Below are positions 22,813 through 33,390 of a stretch of 64,000 nt of DNA, piece after piece. Source of the DNA: Sepiola atlantica (taxonomy: Eukaryota; Mollusca; Cephalopoda; Sepiida; Sepiolidae); contig OY744537.1 of assembly GCA_963556195.1 (NCBI GenBank), forward strand, positions 23,675,941-23,739,940, written 5' to 3'. The position numbers and the translations under genes were made by a program. Below the pieces are notes generated by a model, which was given only the letters and a program-made list of their open reading frames with translations, ran no database searches and had not been told where the DNA came from. Each line of letters starts with the position of its first letter. The first letter of the stretch is position 1.

Positions 22813-22953
22813 GTGTTTGAGTTATCTCCCTTTGAGTCATTTTATTTATATAAGGTAACGCATTGAGAGTGATTTCCCTTAGTTGTTGTTGGAAGACAAG
22901 ATGGCGACGTGCACGAATGGTCAAGGGTTTCCAGTTGGAAAGAAGAAGTGACA
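22813..22953 (+). repeat. Copia 5' LTR, conserved part
   Basis: Shares GAGTTATCTCCCTTTGAGTC, GCATTGAGAGTGATT.CCCTTAG and AAGACAAGATGGCGACGTGC with 24959-25099, ending AAGAAGAAGTGACA. About ten differences over 140 bp suggest a fairly old insertion. Confidence 0.75.
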
Positions 22954-23041
22954 CAGATCAACATTGGTAGTAGAAGCTGTCTTCTTTATGTTATAAGAAG
23001 TTATCTTGTTCAGCAAACGTTGAAACACAATTAAAAGAAAG

Positions 23042-23776
23042 ATGGCTTCGTTCAGTAAAAGCCCACCCATTTTAATAAATCAGGATTCTTATGCAGAATG
23101 GAAGCAAGATATTGGCATATGGTTTTCAGAAAAATTTGTTAAGGACAAAAAGAGAATGAAGACTCGTCTTGTTTCACGTGGTTATGAAAAAGATTCCCAT
23201 AACCTAAAAATAGATTCTTCAACGTGCAACCGTGAGGTTATGCGTATCGTATTGTTAACGGCCTCGGTTATGATATGGCAGCTGGAGACTCTTGATTTTA
23301 ACTCAGCATTTCTGCAAGGTAATATGCTGGAGAGAGAGGTATTTCTTAGACCACCATCTGATGTGTGTCCTAAATCACAGGTGTGGAAGCTGAAAAGATG
23401 TATTTATGGATTAAACGATGTACCTCGTTCATGGTATAAGCAAGTTAATCATGAGTTAACGCATTTAAAAGGAATGGTGAATGCATATGACAATGCACTG
23501 TTTCTTTAACATGATGCCACTGGTGACTTGATAGGCTTTTTGGCAATATATTTTGATGATTTCATATTCTGTGGAAATGATTTATTTAAGAAAAATGTGA
23601 TCGCAGAATTGGAAAAGATATTAAAAATTGGAAAGCATGAAAGTGGAACATTCAGATTTTTGAGATTGAGTGTTAAGCAAACAAAATATGGGATTATTTT
23701 AGATCAAAATCTATATGTTTCAGTCTTATCCCCAACAGACATAAGGAAAAATGATGAATTGAGTCCTTTTGGCTAA
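23042..23776 (+). pseudogene. Copia gag start fused to reverse transcriptase
   Basis: The frame opens at the ATG 23042 after an AAAGAAAG leader. Residues 1-35 look like the start of a Copia gag (PPILINQDSYAEWKQDIGIW). From residue about 39 it is reverse transcriptase: KTRLVSRGYEKD, LETLDFNSAFLQGN (the catalytic D before A(F)L), VWKLKRCIYGLNDVPRSWYK. A stop at 23507 interrupts it, and the same frame resumes with GFLAIYFDDFIF, the YVDD active-site box in an F variant. Most of gag, protease and integrase are missing, and the junction keeps frame. The stop at 23774-23776 lies in the inserted U2 sequence (GGCTAAG). Confidence 0.75.
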
Positions 23777-24136
23777 GATCAAAGTGTAGTATCTGTTCCA
23801 ATGGATACTGCACCCCATACTTGTGTTGTCTTGTCCTTTGGGGCTTGACTTACGCCGGTCAATGTGTCTGTCCTGTACAGTTTTAGGAGGTCCACTCTCC
23901 CAGGCTTTGCCTCCCCTCTTTGGGGAGGAGTAAGTTTATTGCTTACTGCCTGAGGCGCCCCTACCGGGGAATGCCGACGGGGCTGCCCAGGCAATTTTTA
24001 AATGGCCAGAGTGCTCACCTCTTGGGCGCTGGCTTTTCAAGCCCCACTTTCCCGACCCGACTTGGGTCACATCTTACTTGTGGGAGTAGGATAAAAACTG
24101 GCCTTGTGCCTAACTCCTGGAGAGGAGTAAATCAAT
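23765..24136 (+). mobile_element. U2 snRNA-headed SINE inside Copia pol
   Basis: Starts CCTTTTGGCTAAGATCAAAG and GTGTAGTATCTGTTCC, closer to canonical U2 than the copy at 5832. The body and both hairpins (CCTCCCCTCTTTGGGGAGG at 23909-23927; CTCCTGGAGAGGAG near the end) are shared with that copy across about 370 bp. It separates the YFDDF box of the Copia reverse transcriptase from the PDVSFDV block. I cannot see a clear target duplication; about 30 codons of pol expected between those blocks are absent, so a deletion may have accompanied insertion. Confidence 0.8.
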
Positions 24137-24735
24137 ACAACCAGATGTATCATTTGATGTGTGTAGAATGAGTAATATTGGAAAATCTCCAAAGGTGAAG
24201 TTACTCTTTGAGGCAAACAAATCGCTAATGAAGTTAAAATCAAGGACAGGATCCGTATCTTTTCCCCCAGCTTGGAAAACCTTCAGATCTGAATATTGTT
24301 TGTTATTCAGATGCCACCTATGCTAGTCTGGAGTATGGATCTTCACAGGGTGGTTTTATCATTTTTGTTTGTGGCAAGATGAACAGAATGGCTCCTATAT
24401 GCTGGTCATCAAAAACACTTGATCGTGTAACAAAAAGCCCATTAGTTTCAGAGATTCTTGTGCTTAGTGAAGCGGCTGATGCTGGAATGTTGATAGCCGC
24501 AATGCTTCAAGAGATATTCAGATTACCTAGGTTGCCTGAAGTTCTTTGTAAAATAGACAATGCATCTCTGGTAGAGACTTTAAAGTCATCAAATCTTGCG
24601 AGTGACCGGCGTCTCAGCCAGAGTGAAGGAAATGATGGTGAAGGAGGAGATCCAAATTGAATGGATCAGGGGCCGAGAACAGGTCACGGATTGTCTGACG
24701 AAGATGGGAGTCTCTTCCGAAATTCTAAGAGACCT
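24137..24735 (+). pseudogene. Copia reverse transcriptase end and RNase H
   Basis: Reads QPDVSFDVCRMSNIGK (the RPDIxxAV block after the catalytic box), a frameshift in a C-run near 24265, then VCYSDATYASLEYGSSQGGF (RNase H first acidic residue), CWSSKTLDRVTKSPLVSEIL (SSK and the conserved E) and a KIDNASLVETL block. A second frameshift near 24613 leads to IEWIRGREQVTDCLTKMGVS, the LADxLTK block that ends Copia pol. Both shifts and the SINE destroy the protein. Family resembles animal Copia of the GalEa type by general look only. Confidence 0.75.
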
Positions 24736-24744
24736 GTTGCAATG

Positions 24745-24912
24745 ATACTTGTTTTACTTTTGTTTGTTTTTTGTTTGTTTTGTTTTTGTTTGTTTTGTTT
24801 TTGTTTGTTTTGTTTTTGTTTGTTTTACTTTTGTTTGTTTTACTTTTGTTTGTTTTACTTTTGTTTGTTTTACTTTTGTTTGTTTTGTTTTTTGTTTGTT
24901 TTGTTTTTTGTT
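24745..24912. repeat. TTTTG/TTTG microsatellite between pol end and 3' LTR
   Basis: TTTTGTTTTTGTTTG and TTTTACTTTTGTTTG units repeat every 20 bp. Overlapping frames full of F, V, C and L are artefacts. It occupies the place of a polypurine tract region just before the LTR. Confidence 0.9.
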
Positions 24913-24958
24913 ATGGAACTGTAGTCTTCAGAAGAGGACACCAGCAATGTTTAAATTG

Positions 24959-25099
24959 TCTCTGAGTTATCTCCCTTTGAGTCATCTCCTTTATATAGGG
25001 TAAAGCATTGAGAGTGATTACCCTTAGTTGTTGTTGGAAGACAAGATGGCGACGTGCACGAACGGTCATGGGTTTCCAGTTAGAAAGAAGAAGTGACAT
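24959..25099 (+). repeat. Copia 3' LTR, conserved part
   Basis: Pair of 22813-22953; ends AAGAAGAAGTGACAT. The next 160 bp carry GGAGG-rich words and then ACAACGGAACCGATACTACA, also found upstream of the 5' copy. Confidence 0.7.
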
Positions 25100-25331
25100 A
25101 TCAACAAACAGAACAGATATTACATTATTCCCTCCTCACGAAAGAGTATGTAATAACTGGGAGGATTACCCCCACAAAAACAAAGGAGGTAATTCCTGGG
25201 AGGATGATCTTATGACAACGGAACCGATACTACACTACCCACCCCTATATAAAGATAATAAAACTATAGAATGCGGGATTTTTTTTCATTCGTTTAAAAA
25301 TGCCTAGTCATAAAAACATTTCTTGGGGTTC

Positions 25332-25373
25332 CTCGACCTTTTAGCTACGATCAAAGTGTAGTATCTGTTCTTA
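25332..25373 (+). pseudogene. U2 snRNA 5'-end fragment
   Basis: CTCGACCTTTTAGCTACGAT then CAAAGTGTAGTATCTGTTCT matches the first 48 or so nucleotides of U2 RNA with three or four changes. It keeps TTCTTA after GTTC, which the SINE copies lack (they read TTCC), so this is closer to U2 itself. The rest of U2 is absent. Confidence 0.7.
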
Positions 25374-25533
25374 GCCTCACACCAAGATCAGACATTTTAC
25401 TATCGACCGAATTAAAACATAAGAAATTTGAAAATGTACATTACAAAATATTAACTTATCAGAAACTGTTTAGGAAATAAATATGCAAATTAAGAATACC
25501 CAAAGCTGATTGTGAGTGTTTTCAGATTACTAT

Positions 25534-25582
25534 ATATACGGTGTTTCAAAATCTTATGTTGTATCTTAGAATTAAATAAGTA
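25534..25582. repeat. 49-bp direct repeat, left of MITE
   Basis: GTTTCAAAATCTTATGTTGT and ATCTTAGAATTAAATAAGTA are repeated identically at 25987-26036 on the other side of the MITE. The start (ACGGTGTTTCAAAA) resembles a mariner terminus. Confidence 0.85.
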
Positions 25583-25982
25583 TAGGGTGGGCAAAAATAA
25601 GGGTCCTATTTTTAAAAATTCATAACTTTTTTATTTATTGATTTTTTTTTTATTTTTTTTTTAGAATAAGTAAAGGACCCCTTCCGAAGCAAGCATGAGC
25701 CGTATTAGCCCTAAGGAACGTACCCTCATTTAGAAAACATTATTTTTGCTTAAAAAACTCAAAACAGTGTAAAAAACAATACTTTAGTTTTTGTAAGTTT
25801 TAAGAAGTGTTTTTCGGCTAAAATTTGTTTTGTTTATTTCAAAAAATCTCGGAAGGGTCAGTCTACACACACATAAAGTTTGGTGAGTTTAACTTTTATT
25901 TTGTGGAAGTTATTCAAATTCAAGTTATTCAAATTTAAGTTATTCAAATTTAAAGATAGGACCCTTATTTTGGCCCACCCTG
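25583..25982. mobile_element. 400-bp TA-flanked MITE (mariner/Tc1 type)
   Basis: Terminal inverted repeats of about 26 bp: (T/C)AGGGTGGGC.AAAATAAGG then GTCCTAT at each end, flanked by TA (25581-25582; 25983-25984). No transposase frame. Near the right end a 15-bp unit (AAGTTATTCAAATT.) is repeated three times. Confidence 0.8.
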
Positions 25983-25984
25983 TA

Positions 25985-26036
25985 TATATATACAGCGTTT
26001 CAAAATCTTATGTTGTATCTTAGAATTAAATAAGTA
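25985..26036. repeat. 49-bp direct repeat, right of MITE
   Basis: Second copy of 25534-25582, see that entry. Confidence 0.85.
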
Positions 26037-26184
26037 TAAACCGTTTTGATATTAATATAGTTAGGATAGGTGGAAAAAACTTTTGCATTTATTTATTTAG
26101 ATACACATGGATTTGTTTCAGACTTTGATTTCTCAACAAGTTTATGGTTGTTCATCAGGAAGTTTTGAGCCTTCAAAGACAATA

Positions 26185-26634
26185 CAGTGAACCCCTGCTA
26201 TTCTGCGGGCTCACCATTCGCAGTTTCACAAATTCGCGGATGTTCAGCATACGCATTGACTTAACATTTTCTTCATAAATTCGGTAGAACTTACAAATAG
26301 GATAATCATTTAAGTCCAACGAAGACCAATATGACAAAAAACAATCAAAAATGCTAATTATTCCATAGGATTCATATTAAATGCAGCTCATACAAAAACA
26401 TTGGTATTCAAAATTTTTGCAAATTTTGTACGAAACTGAAATGTTTTTTTTTTTTTTTTTTAAATCAACCAACTTGCAAGCAGAAAGGGCTAATCTACGC
26501 TAATTTAGTGACTTTCATAAAAAATAAACACATGCTAAAGTACAAAAAGCTGATTTTTAGTGAACTTTCAGGTATCAAAATCTATTTGCGGGTGTGTCTG
26601 GAACATAACCCCTGCAAATAGTGCGGGCCTACTG
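26185..26634. mobile_element. 450-bp pogo/Tigger-type MITE
   Basis: Left terminus CAGTGAACCCCTGCTATTCT and right terminus (minus strand) CAGTAGGCCCGCACTATTTG share the CAGT...CCCC..TATT.GCGGG pattern of pogo/Tigger ends, and both are flanked by TA (26183-26184, 26635-26636). The interior has no transposase frame. Termini are 25 % diverged, so it is old. Confidence 0.7.
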
Positions 26635-26639
26635 TATAT

Positions 26640-28140
26640 GAAAGTTTTAAAACATATATGGAACGTTTATTTTACAAGACAAGACATCTTACAAACACTG
26701 TTTTCTATTTTCATTAAAAACAAAAGTTATATTTTTTTTCTTTCTGTTCATCATTTCAGAGAATTCAGTGTATTAATAAAAAATAAATAAATAAAATAAA
26801 ACGATATGTCCGCTGTAATATTAATTTCAGGCTCTCTAAAATTTACCTTGGCCAAATATTAAACGTACCAACTTCTAACAGAATGTGTTTTCTTTTCATA
26901 TGCTTTTATTGTGAAAATAATTTTAATCAGTTTTTGAATTATCCTTAAATCAAATGTGTGCCCCTGTGCAATATATTTTTCTTTAAACTTTTAAAATAAA
27001 TAAACATTCAAATTAAAAGCAAGAAACTCAAAATTTAAAACAGAGCATTTTACAATTGTCTAAACGAATAAATGCGAAAAGTTTTTTTCATGTATCACAC
27101 CTATTTTACCATCAAAATGGTTCATGGTTAAATCAATAATCCAACGTAATCTTTGGAAATACAATATATAGTGGAGAGCATCAACCCAAACACAGCCATT
27201 TGTATGCCTAATTTGCATAACTATTTTTAAACAGTTCATAATAAATTAATGTTTGATGTTATTCATTTGTAATTTTATTGTCCTATTTTCCTATATACAT
27301 ATGCAATGGGCTCGTCGATATTAACAATAATTAAAGTGATTTAATAAAAAAATGGTAAGTTATAGGTTCATTAATTTTCAAGGGAGGTAATTTACATGAA
27401 AACTATTAGTTTTTAAAATGACAATAAATTTTTATTAAAAGATATGTCATGTAAAAAGATTACTTAGAGCTAGATTAATAGCTGCCGGATGACGGGTAGT
27501 TTTTTTTTTTTGCTTGTTTACAATATAACTGCAAACTTCACTAATAATTTTTATTTTAAGCATTGCTTCATTCAATTTTTGAAAAATATTTTTTTATAAA
27601 AATCTTAACCCCTTTTTAATGTCATTTTAAAGTAAATTGTACCATAATTTCACACAAATACAAAAACCCACATCAAAAGAGTGTGGTTTATTTACTTCAA
27701 AGTCTGAATCTCTCACCAATTACCGTTTAGGTATGACCCCCTCCCCCTCACAAAAAAAATGCCAAAGTAAGAGGGTTAAAGAATTAGCACAGAATGAAGA
27801 GTCAAAGTTCTTCATGAAATCTGTCATCATGGTCACTGTTTTAAGAAGTTAACTGATGAAAATGAAATAAATGAATCAGAAGATTGTATTTCCAGTTAAC
27901 TCCTTAAATAAAAGAATGATAGAGTCACAAATTCATCAACTCCTTATTGTAATAATAGCATAATACAATGAGATGCAGAATAATAACTAATCATTACACA
28001 GGAAAATGAATGGATTCTTAAGAAATAAAAATACTACATAAAAAAACGAAATTGAACCAAAAACCAACGTATGAGGGGGGGGGGGGGGCTAAAACCGATA
28101 CCGAAACTAAAATTGTTATACCGCACAACCCTCTCTCATA
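26640..28140. other. AT-rich spacer
   Basis: No gene, tandem repeat or dispersed repeat that I can name. Confidence 0.4.
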
Positions 28141-28149
28141 TATATGAAA

Positions 28150-28152
28150 CAA

Positions 28153-28221
<69 letters not shown>
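28150..28221. repeat. GATA tetranucleotide microsatellite
   Basis: About 18 uninterrupted ATAG units. Confidence 0.95.
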
Positions 28222-28841
28222 GACACCAATTAACCATGAATGGAATATAATCAATATAAATAGAAATATTAAAAAAAAAAACAAAACATTTTTTAAGTGA
28301 AATAGTTTCTTGCAAAATGATCAGAAAACGACTGGCAGCAGATCAATATCCGACACATTTCCGTCTGATTGGAGGAGGAGATTATCAAAGCCGCATCCGA
28401 GCATCCATTAAGCAAGCAGAAACACGAGTTGGATGATCAACATTTGCACACTCCAATCAATACACAGCCGATGGCAATATAAACTGTAAAGTTTTTAAAA
28501 AACATGAATTGCCACGGATTTTTCGCCAGGGAAAACATCAGCCTCAAGTGAATTTGGATAATTTTGCAGCTTCGAACAACTTAACATTTAAACAAAATTT
28601 TAATTTAATAGAATTAAAGAAAACAGCTACGATCGCTTAACTGGATGATTTTCTCTTTCAGAAAATTGAATTTCTAAATTATTTTATAATGTTATCATTA
28701 CAACATAATTAACTAACTTTAAACCAAGACTGAATCATTGTTTTTTTTTTATCTTCCATTCTATAAAAAGACCAATATACTATATATATATATATATATA
28801 TATATACTATGAATTTTTATTAAATATAAAGTGTATTTACT

Positions 28842-28882
28842 TACAGACAACGTTGTTTCGAACTTACATCCTCATCAGTGTA
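28842..28882 (-). ncRNA. Hammerhead ribozyme motif (minimal type I)
   Basis: Minus strand, 5' to 3': stem I strand TACA (28882-28879), core CTGATGA (28878-28872), stem II GGAT with GNRA-type loop GTAA and GTTC, core GAA, short stem III ACA-ACGT-TGT, cleavage residue C (28846), stem I strand TGTA (28845-28842). All invariant core positions (CUGANGA, GAAA, UH with H = C) are present and G10.1-C11.1 pairs. Very short helix III is typical of hammerheads in Penelope-like elements and metazoan retrozymes. It lies just right of a (TA)n tract at 28780-28806. I see no reverse transcriptase next to it. Confidence 0.65.
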
Positions 28883-28964
28883 GGAAGTGGCGGTTTCAGG
28901 CGGTCAGACTGGTTCGAAGATTTAGAAGAGAATCACGATCCTGTGCCCTAATATAATATATACA

Positions 28965-29011
<47 letters not shown>

Positions 29012-29847
29012 CACACACATACAAAGAGAGGGGGGGGGGAGAGAGATATAAAGTAATGAACTACTAATGGGAATGTCGAAATTCAGCAGTTAAAGAAAAC
29101 CGGTTTTTATTTCATTATCAGTTTTATGTCTGCAGTAGATGTCATTTAATTTAAAGGCGCAATTTTAGAGATTAAATTCAAAATTTAGAAAATTACCTGC
29201 AATTTATTGTTGTAAATTTAGTTCTATATTCAATCTTCCATTACAACTAGAATAATACCTAGGTACGTGCAAAAATGGCCGTCGCTTGTACTGACTATAG
29301 TTCTTAAAAGTGTCTTTTCTTAATTTTTTTTTTAAGTAGTTTTTGTTTAACTTTTAATTGTGTTCGAAAGATAAAAACATTAAGTTAATATCTAAAAGGA
29401 AACAAATGTATATTTACGTGTGAAAAAAAAAACTAGAATGAAACATTTTATCAAAACGACTCAAAAACGCGAAAAATCAGTTAAAACTGCGGATTCAATA
29501 AAGCATGTTTAAAATTTGCTGGAAAGGTAAATATCAGTTTTCTGGAATTGTTTCAAAGATAATTATTAAATTAAAGTCTTAAGAGAGTGAATTACAAAAG
29601 AATGTACCGCTTTTTTTTACTAAAAATTGCTTAATTATCAAAAAAAAAAAAGTTAAACTAGGTTCCAGACATTTTTTCGCTGTGTTGTAATTGTAAACAG
29701 AGACTACGACTACAAAATCTCTAAGTATGAAAGTCTCAAACTGCAGTAATAGTTTTTTTTATTTTACGTTACGAACTGCGTCAATTTTATTAATTATTTT
29801 TACATGATGATTGATTAAAATCTTGAACAATTACATTACTCGATTTA

Positions 29848-29965
29848 TTCTTTTAGAATTAATGTAATTTTAAATTACATTAATTCTTAAAGATTAAATT
29901 TATTGTTACGACACGTGTAAGAATTTCTTACATGTGTCATAACGATAAATTACATTAATTCTTTT
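29848..29965. repeat. Two adjacent palindromes
   Basis: AGAATTAATGTAATTT pairs with AAATTACATTAATTCT around 29871, and ATTGTTACGACACGTGTAAGAA pairs with the following TTCTTACATGTGTCATAAC around 29922. ATTACATTAATTCTTT occurs again at the right end, so the whole is a compound foldback. No coding content. Confidence 0.75.
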
Positions 29966-30906
29966 AAAATAAAGCAAAAACAGTACTTTTTTATTTTAAG
30001 TGTGACAAAGTAAATTAAAGTCAATGACTACACTGACAATATTCATTGAAAAAAAGTTGAAAAATTAAAAATTAATAAATAAATGGAATTCAATTTTGAA
30101 AGTAAATGTCATATTTGAATTCTATTTATTTATTAATAAATAATTGTTTTAAACTTTTTAAATAATATTTATTAATGAAAAAATGACAAAACAAATACAA
30201 GCTAACGTTTTATCTTTCCAAATAACTGACGATGAATTGTGAAATTAACAAAATTGTTGAATTTCTGAAAATAAAATTTTGAGGACAATGTGGGGGGAGT
30301 GAGTGGTGGTTGGTGAGCTAATCCTGCCTATTAATAAAGCTACTATACCTCTCCAAGTCAATCGATAGTAGAAATTCTCCACTTTTTAAAGTTATTTTTT
30401 TCGTTATGATGCTGATTCTCAAACTTTTCAATTTTTTGTTTATTTTCAAGATTATAAAAAAAATTCTTACGCTGATGATAATATAATTATATCGCATTTT
30501 ATATTTTCCCAGAAACTCTTATAAAAATCACATGAAATATTTTTTGCAATTATATTATTTTTTGTGTGAAAATATTGATTAAACAATGCTTTATTCAATG
30601 ACTAGCGGGGCTACCCGGCGTTGCTCGGGGTCATAAAAACATATAATTGAAGAAAAATCGCGTGTGTAACATCTGTATATTCAAACTTCTACTTCTCTCC
30701 CTCTCTCTATAGCCGTCTCTTTATCTTTCTACCTTTCTCTTCCCTGGTCGCCCCATTTCACCGCTACTTTCTCATTTTGCCTTTTGCAAAAGCTGTTTCT
30801 TCCCCACCATTCCTCTTACGTTGCCCTGTGTACAAAGTATGACATATTTCTATAAAAAGTACCACCTCTGTCTGCGCCTTCTATGTAGGTACTTATCTCC
30901 GCCCCC

Positions 30907-31115
30907 GTGCGAGTGTTAAATACGTACCGATCGCCGCGCGTGCTATATACGTACCTATCGCCGCGCGTGCTATATACGTACCTATCGCCGCCCGTGCTAT
31001 ATACGTACCTATCGCCGCTCCTATGCACTACTATATACATACCTATTGCCACCCCGGTGCACATACTATATATACCTATCGCCGTCCCGGTGCGCATACT
31101 ATATACTTACCTATC
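30907..31115. repeat. 27-33-bp CpG-containing minisatellite
   Basis: Seven units of the form GTGCTATATACGTACCTATC + GCCGC. The central three are almost identical at 27 bp; outer ones have insertions and diverge. CpG content is far above that of the surrounding AT-rich DNA. Confidence 0.85.
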
Positions 31116-31474
31116 TCTAGCCCAGTTCGCATACCTAAGAACTCATATTAATGCGCCCCTGTTGTGTCAGAAAAACAAAATAGTGACAATACATGAATGA
31201 ACACTATCATAAAAGGAAATATTTTTAGTTAAAAAAAGAAATTTTTTTTACCCCCCCCCCCCCAAATCAATTTTTTTTTACCCGCCACATACATAGAAAT
31301 ATTTTTAATTAAAAAGAAAAAAAAATGTTTTTGACACCCCCCAAAAAAAATTCTTTTACCCCTCCCCCATACATAGAAATATATTTAGTTTAAAAAAGGA
31401 AACCCCCCCCCCCAAATTTATTTCATTCCTAGATGGCGTTAAAATATTTTTTAAAAATTCAAAACCTATAACGA

Positions 31475-31563
31475 TGACGTCATATACCTATTACTATGAC
31501 GTCATGTGCACAATGAGTAGGTTGAAAAAACGATGACGTCATGTACGTATTACTATGACGTCA
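31475..31563. promoter_or_regulatory. Cluster of four TGACGTCA (CRE) palindromes
   Basis: Perfect TGACGTCA octamers at 31475-31482, 31497-31504, 31534-31541 and 31556-31563. They come from a 59-bp tandem duplication, each unit with two octamers 22 bp apart (start to start). The pair is flanked by CCTAGATGGCGTTAAAATA at 31430 and 31571. TGACGTCA is the CREB/ATF consensus; no promoter or gene is visible nearby, so function is unproven. Confidence 0.6.
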
Positions 31564-33220
31564 GAGAATCCTAGATGGCGTTAAAATACTATACAAACCT
31601 ATAACTACAGTAGCTCTATCTAGGATATTGAGCACTTTTCTCCCGGACAATGCCAAGTACTTAGAAAATCAAGGAGGCATCCAGAGCACTCTTGCTAGGT
31701 GCGGATGTGATTGAGCAACCCTTGTTTCACTACACACTCTTAACGTATCCTTCCTATGATGTTATTGATAAATCTGGACAGAAGTTATGGGATGACCTGA
31801 TGCAACCGGACAGAATTTAGGGCAAGACCGGGTACATCCGGCAAGGGATTATGGGACATTTTCAGTGACTCAGCATTTTTATCGGATTAGTACATGAATA
31901 CGTTGGAGAATTGCCAAATTAGTACTAAATAACGTTGAAAAAAGTCTGAAAAATACGAAGAAACTGCGACCCTTTGTCGGATAACATCGCCAATTCAAGA
32001 AATTTATTTTTCTAGTTATAGTGATCTTATCAACATAAAATTTAGGAGCCTTTTTCGTAATATATACGAAATAATTTTTTTTTAAATTTATTTAAAACAT
32101 CAACAGTGCTTTATTTTCATTAAAAAAATTTTTTTTAATTCATACATTTTTTTTATTAATACATAAATATGTAACTTTAGTAAAGGTGTATTTGGTTTTC
32201 AAAAAATAATATATTTTCGCTAAGATTTAAAACAAAATAATGGTTTCATTATATTACGTGATCATTGATTAATAAATACTTAAAATTTAATTAAAATTGG
32301 TTGATTTCCTGAATTTTGATGAATTTTTGAGTGAAGGAAGGGTTAAAATGTTTTTACATTTTGGGGATCGGCCATTGATTTTTCACGCGGCCATTGATTT
32401 TTCACGTACCTAATAATACTCCAAACATAAGTTTTGCACCACTTTTATGTCCCTTACAAAGATTAAAATAAAGATATGCTACTAATCCTTATGTCTAGAA
32501 TCCTTATTACATGATTTTGATTCTAGAAAATGTCTAAAGGGTTTTGAGAAGAAATTGCTTAATTGGTATCTAACGATTATGGATAAAATTTAATGCAAAT
32601 CTGAAATATTTTAATTTTCAAAAGGGCGGTTGTGCCCATATTATGCCCCCTAAAAATACTCCAAAGAAACTAAAATTTGGGAGATATAATTGATGTCTAC
32701 TAGCTACTGTCAAAATTTCCCCCAAAATCAGATATATCTGAATTTTTGCAAAGAGCTTCCTGATCCTCTTTTTAAACCCTTTGAATAAAACTAAACATAG
32801 CCCACATTTGAAACCCTTACACCTAGCAGTTGAGTCCCAAAATTCATAATGATCGGTTAATTAGTTTATGAGTGAATCTATATATATATATATATAAGAG
32901 AGAAGTATATAAACATACGTAACTTTATATAAAGAGATATTTCTCCTTTTAAGCTTCTTAAAATTGTCTTGCCATTTTGCCTAACAATGTGATATGCTCT
33001 CAAAATGAATCTTTTATGAATACAGCAACGCTATAACCTATAAAGATTGAGTAACAGATGTTCACTTTATTCTCTTGTATGGAAGGGGGGGGGGGTATTG
33101 ATCTTTTTTTTATTTTAAGAATTGATTATAACATTTGAAAATTTATCAAATAAAAAATAAAATCAGGCTATGGCTATATCACATTGAAACATTGGTTCTT
33201 GGGAGATTGCTGAAAATAAA

Positions 33221-33390
33221 CAATGGTCACTGCTTACAAAGGTGACCATTTGAGAATATCAGGTGCCATAAGCTTGGAAATAATTGTAAAGTCACTTTTT
33301 CTAGTGCTCTTGGGAAAGGTATGAATCCATCTCACGCTTTATGAGTAAAATAGTAGGGTAGACTAGACTCAAGGAAAACCTCTCACCTGT
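33221..33390 (+). mobile_element. 5S-fragment plus SINE-B tail
   Basis: GGTGACCATTTGAGAATATC and AGGTGCCAT match the 3' end of 5S rRNA (box C GGTGACC, GAATACC, GGTGCTGTA) with a few changes. Directly after, GCTCTTGGGAAAGGTATGAA and AATAGTAGGGTAGACTAGAC match the tail of SINE family B. The left limit is unclear. Confidence 0.5.

Larger units (their letters stand above)
22715..25260 (+). mobile_element. Copia-type LTR retrotransposon, internally deleted and SINE-split
   Basis: A direct repeat of about 140 bp (22813-22953 and 24959-25099; GAGTTATCTCCCTTTGAGTC, ACAAGATGGCGACGTGCACG) acts as the visible part of the LTRs. ACAACGGAA..GATA.TACACTACC occurs upstream of the first (22723) and downstream of the second (25217), so each LTR probably spans more and the outer limits are uncertain. 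Inside are a short gag start, the reverse transcriptase and RNase H of a Copia pol. Protease and integrase are absent. A U2-headed SINE is inserted in pol. Stop codons and two frameshifts show it is dead. Confidence 0.75.
30604..32885 (-). mobile_element. Possible long CTAG-ended element (R2 family)
   Basis: On the minus strand the 3' end reads CGAGCAACGCCGGGTAGCCC and CGCTAG followed by T: a GC hairpin just before CTAG, as in the R3 family. The other end (32405-32885) is shared with 38036-38520 and reaches a TA tract at 32880. The span contains a CpG-rich minisatellite and a CRE cluster. Whether it is a single element is inference; no Rep/helicase or other protein is visible. Confidence 0.35.

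Noticed and set aside
24661..25003. Hydrophobic F/V/C/L-rich proteins of 64-87 codons
   Set aside because: Products of the TTTTG microsatellite.
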